The translations under genes were made by a program, and so were the position numbers. From assembly GCA_022819825.1 (NCBI GenBank), contig JAJEGM010000013.1:1-64000 (forward strand): a stretch of 64,000 nt of DNA, read 5' to 3'. This DNA is from Acidimicrobiia bacterium (GTDB lineage Bacteria > Actinomycetota > Acidimicrobiia > Acidimicrobiales > Bin134). Shown piece after piece: positions 62,435 through 64,000 of this stretch. Position 1 is the first letter of the stretch. Every line of letters begins with the position of its first letter. The notes beneath the pieces were generated by a model, which worked only from the letters and a program-made list of their open reading frames with translations, was not told the origin of the DNA and searched no databases.

Positions 62435-62485
62435 CGCTGGCCTCCAGCGCTCAGGCTGCCTACCCCGTTCACCGCTGGCCTCCAG
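62425..62485. repeat. 23-bp tandem duplication at the ATPase-permease junction
   Basis: A 23-bp sequence ending CCGCTGGCCTCCAG is present at 62425-62447 and 62463-62485, period 38. Each copy contains a GGTGA: in one it is the ATPase stop, in the other the permease start. Between them runs a 13-codon open frame from GTG 62472 to a TGA that overlaps the permease GTG. Confidence 0.9.
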
Positions 62486-63980
62486 AAGAGCCCGTGGCCA
62501 TGAGCAGGCCGAGCTCTTCCCGGGTGGCGTCGGCGGCGTTTACCGTTCCGGCCAATCGGCCCCGATAGAGCACGCCGATCCGATCCGACAGCGACAAGAT
62601 CTCGTCCAACTCGGCCGACACCAAAAGCACCGCCACTCCCCGGTCGCGCAGCTCGATGATCTTGCGGTGGATGAACTCGATCGAGCCCACATCCAGACCT
62701 CGGGTGGGCTGGGCCACCACCAGGGCCTTGAGGTCGCCGGTCAGCTCTCGGGCCACGATCACCTTTTGCTGGTTGCCGCCCGACAATGTGTCGATGACGG
62801 CGTCGACCCCGGGGGTGCGGACGTCGAATTGCTCGACCAGCTCTTGGGCTTCGGCGTTGATGGCCGCGGTGTTGCGCACCCCACGCTGGGAGAACTTGCG
62901 GTGGTGGTAGCGGTTGAGCACCAGGTTGTCGGCGATGGTGTATTGGGCCACCACTCCGTGTTTGCTGCGGTTCTCGGGTACGTGGGCGACGCCCAGTTCG
63001 TTGATCTTGCGGGGACTCCAGTCGGTGGTTTCCTGGCCGAGCATCTCCACCCGCCCCCCGGCAGTCGGGCGCATCCCGCAGATGGCCTCCACCAGCTCCC
63101 GCTGGCCGTTGCCCTCCACGCCGGCGATTCCGAAGATCTCACCGGCTCTTACTTCCACGTCGAAGCCGGTGACCGTTTCCACTCCCCGGTCGTCGGCAAC
63201 CCGCAGGTCTTGGGTCCGGAGCACGGGTGCCCCTGGATCGGCCTCGGCCTTGTCCACTCGGAAGACCACGTCGCGGCCCACCATCAAGTTGGCCAGAGAC
63301 TGCTGGGTGGCGCCTTCGGCCGTGGCGGTTCCCACCACCTGTCCAGCTCGCAGCACCGTGATGCGGTCGGCCACAGCCAGCACCTCGCGCAGCTTGTGAG
63401 TGATGAAGATGATCGACTTGCCCTGGCCGGTGAGGCTTTCCACCACCCCGAAGAAGTCGTCCACCTCGCCGGGGGTCAGCACTGCGGTGGGCTCGTCGAG
63501 AATCAAGATGTCGGCATCGCGGAACAGCGCCTTAACCAGCTCCACCCGCTGCTGTTCCCCCACCGACAGGTCGCCCACGGTGGCGTCCGGATCCACGGCC
63601 AGCCCGTAGCGCTCAGCCAGGCTGTCAATCTGGCGGCGGGCTGAGTCCAGATCCAGGAACGCCCCTTTGGTGACCTCGTTGCCCAAGATGATGTTCTCGG
63701 CCACCGTGAACACCGGTATGAGCTGGAAGTGCTGGTGGACCATGCCGATGCCCCGGGCAATGGCATCACCCGAGTCTTCGAAGTGCACCTCTTCGCCCCG
63801 CACCTTGATGGTGCCCTGGTCGGGCCGGTACAGCCCGAACACCATGTTCACCAGGGTGCTCTTGCCCGCGCCGTTCTCTCCCAGCAGGCAGTGGATCTCG
63901 CCCTGGTTGAGGGTGAGGCTCACGTCGTCGTTGGCCACTACCCCTGGGAAGGCCTTGGTGATTCCCTCAACCTCCAGCAC
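62469..63980 (-). CDS. Nucleoside ABC transporter ATP-binding protein (YufO/NupO type)
   Basis: 503 aa tracked from GTG 63980, but the open frame continues to the window end, so the real start may be outside. Tandem ABC ATPase: first half with Walker A CLLGENGAGKSTLVNMVFGL, signature LSVGEQQRVELVKAL and Walker B LILDEPTAVLTPGE; second half with GIAGVEGNGQRELVEAI, LSGGNQQKVIVAREL and LVVAQPTRGLDVGSIEF. The second Walker A is degenerate (VEGNGQRE), as usual in this sugar/nucleoside subfamily. The expected substrate-binding lipoprotein would be upstream, beyond the window. Confidence 0.93.
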   Translation of the reverse strand: MLEVEGITKAFPGVVANDDVSLTLNQGEIHCLLGENGAGKSTLVNMVFGLYRPDQGTIKVRGEEVHFEDSGDAIARGIGMVHQHFQLIPVFTVAENIILGNEVTKGAFLDLDSARRQIDSLAERYGLAVDPDATVGDLSVGEQQRVELVKALFRDADILILDEPTAVLTPGEVDDFFGVVESLTGQGKSIIFITHKLREVLAVADRITVLRAGQVVGTATAEGATQQSLANLMVGRDVVFRVDKAEADPGAPVLRTQDLRVADDRGVETVTGFDVEVRAGEIFGIAGVEGNGQRELVEAICGMRPTAGGRVEMLGQETTDWSPRKINELGVAHVPENRSKHGVVAQYTIADNLVLNRYHHRKFSQRGVRNTAAINAEAQELVEQFDVRTPGVDAVIDTLSGGNQQKVIVARELTGDLKALVVAQPTRGLDVGSIEFIHRKIIELRDRGVAVLLVSAELDEILSLSDRIGVLYRGRLAGTVNAADATREELGLLMATGSSGGQR

Positions 63981-64000
63981 CGGACGTGCCGCGCCCCCGC

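Overview
The window looks like a chromosomal segment of a high-GC actinobacterium, most likely from the Acidimicrobiia. Supporting signs are the GC-rich coding sequence, the many GTG and TTG starts, the F420-type PPOX and HelD genes, and many start codons placed 6-7 nt after a TANNNT box (leaderless transcription). No rRNA, canonical tRNA or CRISPR array is present. Genes are dense, with many 4-base ATGA/GTGA stop-start overlaps.

Left part (1-24.7 kb). A transposase C-terminus sits at the edge. Then come: a tesB / PQQ-sugar-dehydrogenase / TPP-enzyme operon (minus); a GtrA - methyltransferase - DUF1214 stretch (plus); a lipoprotein Cu-Zn superoxide dismutase with an altered zinc ligand; a Vsr-type nuclease; a glycosyltransferase - methyltransferase - six-hairpin-like cassette (minus); dtd; a hemE-hemG-lnt operon (minus) in which the Lnt nucleophile is Ser instead of Cys; HelD - PPOX - O-methyltransferase (plus); and a complete thiazole/pyrimidine thiamine operon thiC-thiE-thiO-thiS-thiG-tenI-thiD (minus) headed by a TPP riboswitch.

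Island (24.65-37.8 kb). Five large minus-strand genes lie between the thiC riboswitch and pgi: an SNF2 helicase with a DUF3883-like C-terminus, a DUF1156 adenine methylase, a DUF499 AAA ATPase, a TrlF-type PHP plus SMC-like ATPase, and an AlbA_2/HATPase protein. The block is flanked by 31-bp direct repeats (27/31 identical). The left copy is the 5' limb of the TPP aptamer itself; the right copy lies just upstream of the helicase. This looks like a defence module inserted into a riboswitch with duplication of the target. It has methylase, helicase and ATPase parts reminiscent of type 3 BREX or class 1 DISARM, but no PglZ, BrxA or DrmABC is visible. A 71-nt tRNA-like fold with a G3.U70 pair lies to its right.

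Right part (37.8-64 kb). pgi; an ABC exporter with two FtsX/MacB-type permeases and an ATPase (minus); a 1-Cys peroxiredoxin; an uncharacterised membrane protein with a zinc-ribbon partner; a LysM lipoprotein; an ATP-NAD kinase-like protein and a D-aminoacylase-type amidohydrolase (plus); then a nucleoside and deoxyribose salvage region. That region holds upp, a plus-strand deoC - aldehyde dehydrogenase - half aldehyde dehydrogenase - 5'-nucleotidase operon, and a minus-strand ABC nucleoside importer - cdd - deoA - add - HAD operon. Nucleosides brought in by the importer would be deaminated (Cdd, Add) and phosphorolysed (DeoA); the deoxyribose phosphate would be cleaved by DeoC to acetaldehyde, which the dehydrogenase pair could oxidise.

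Three things recur across the window: leaderless promoter boxes at 11 starts, near-cognate ATT/ATC starts at two genes, and short direct duplications of about 37-40 bp period at four gene boundaries.
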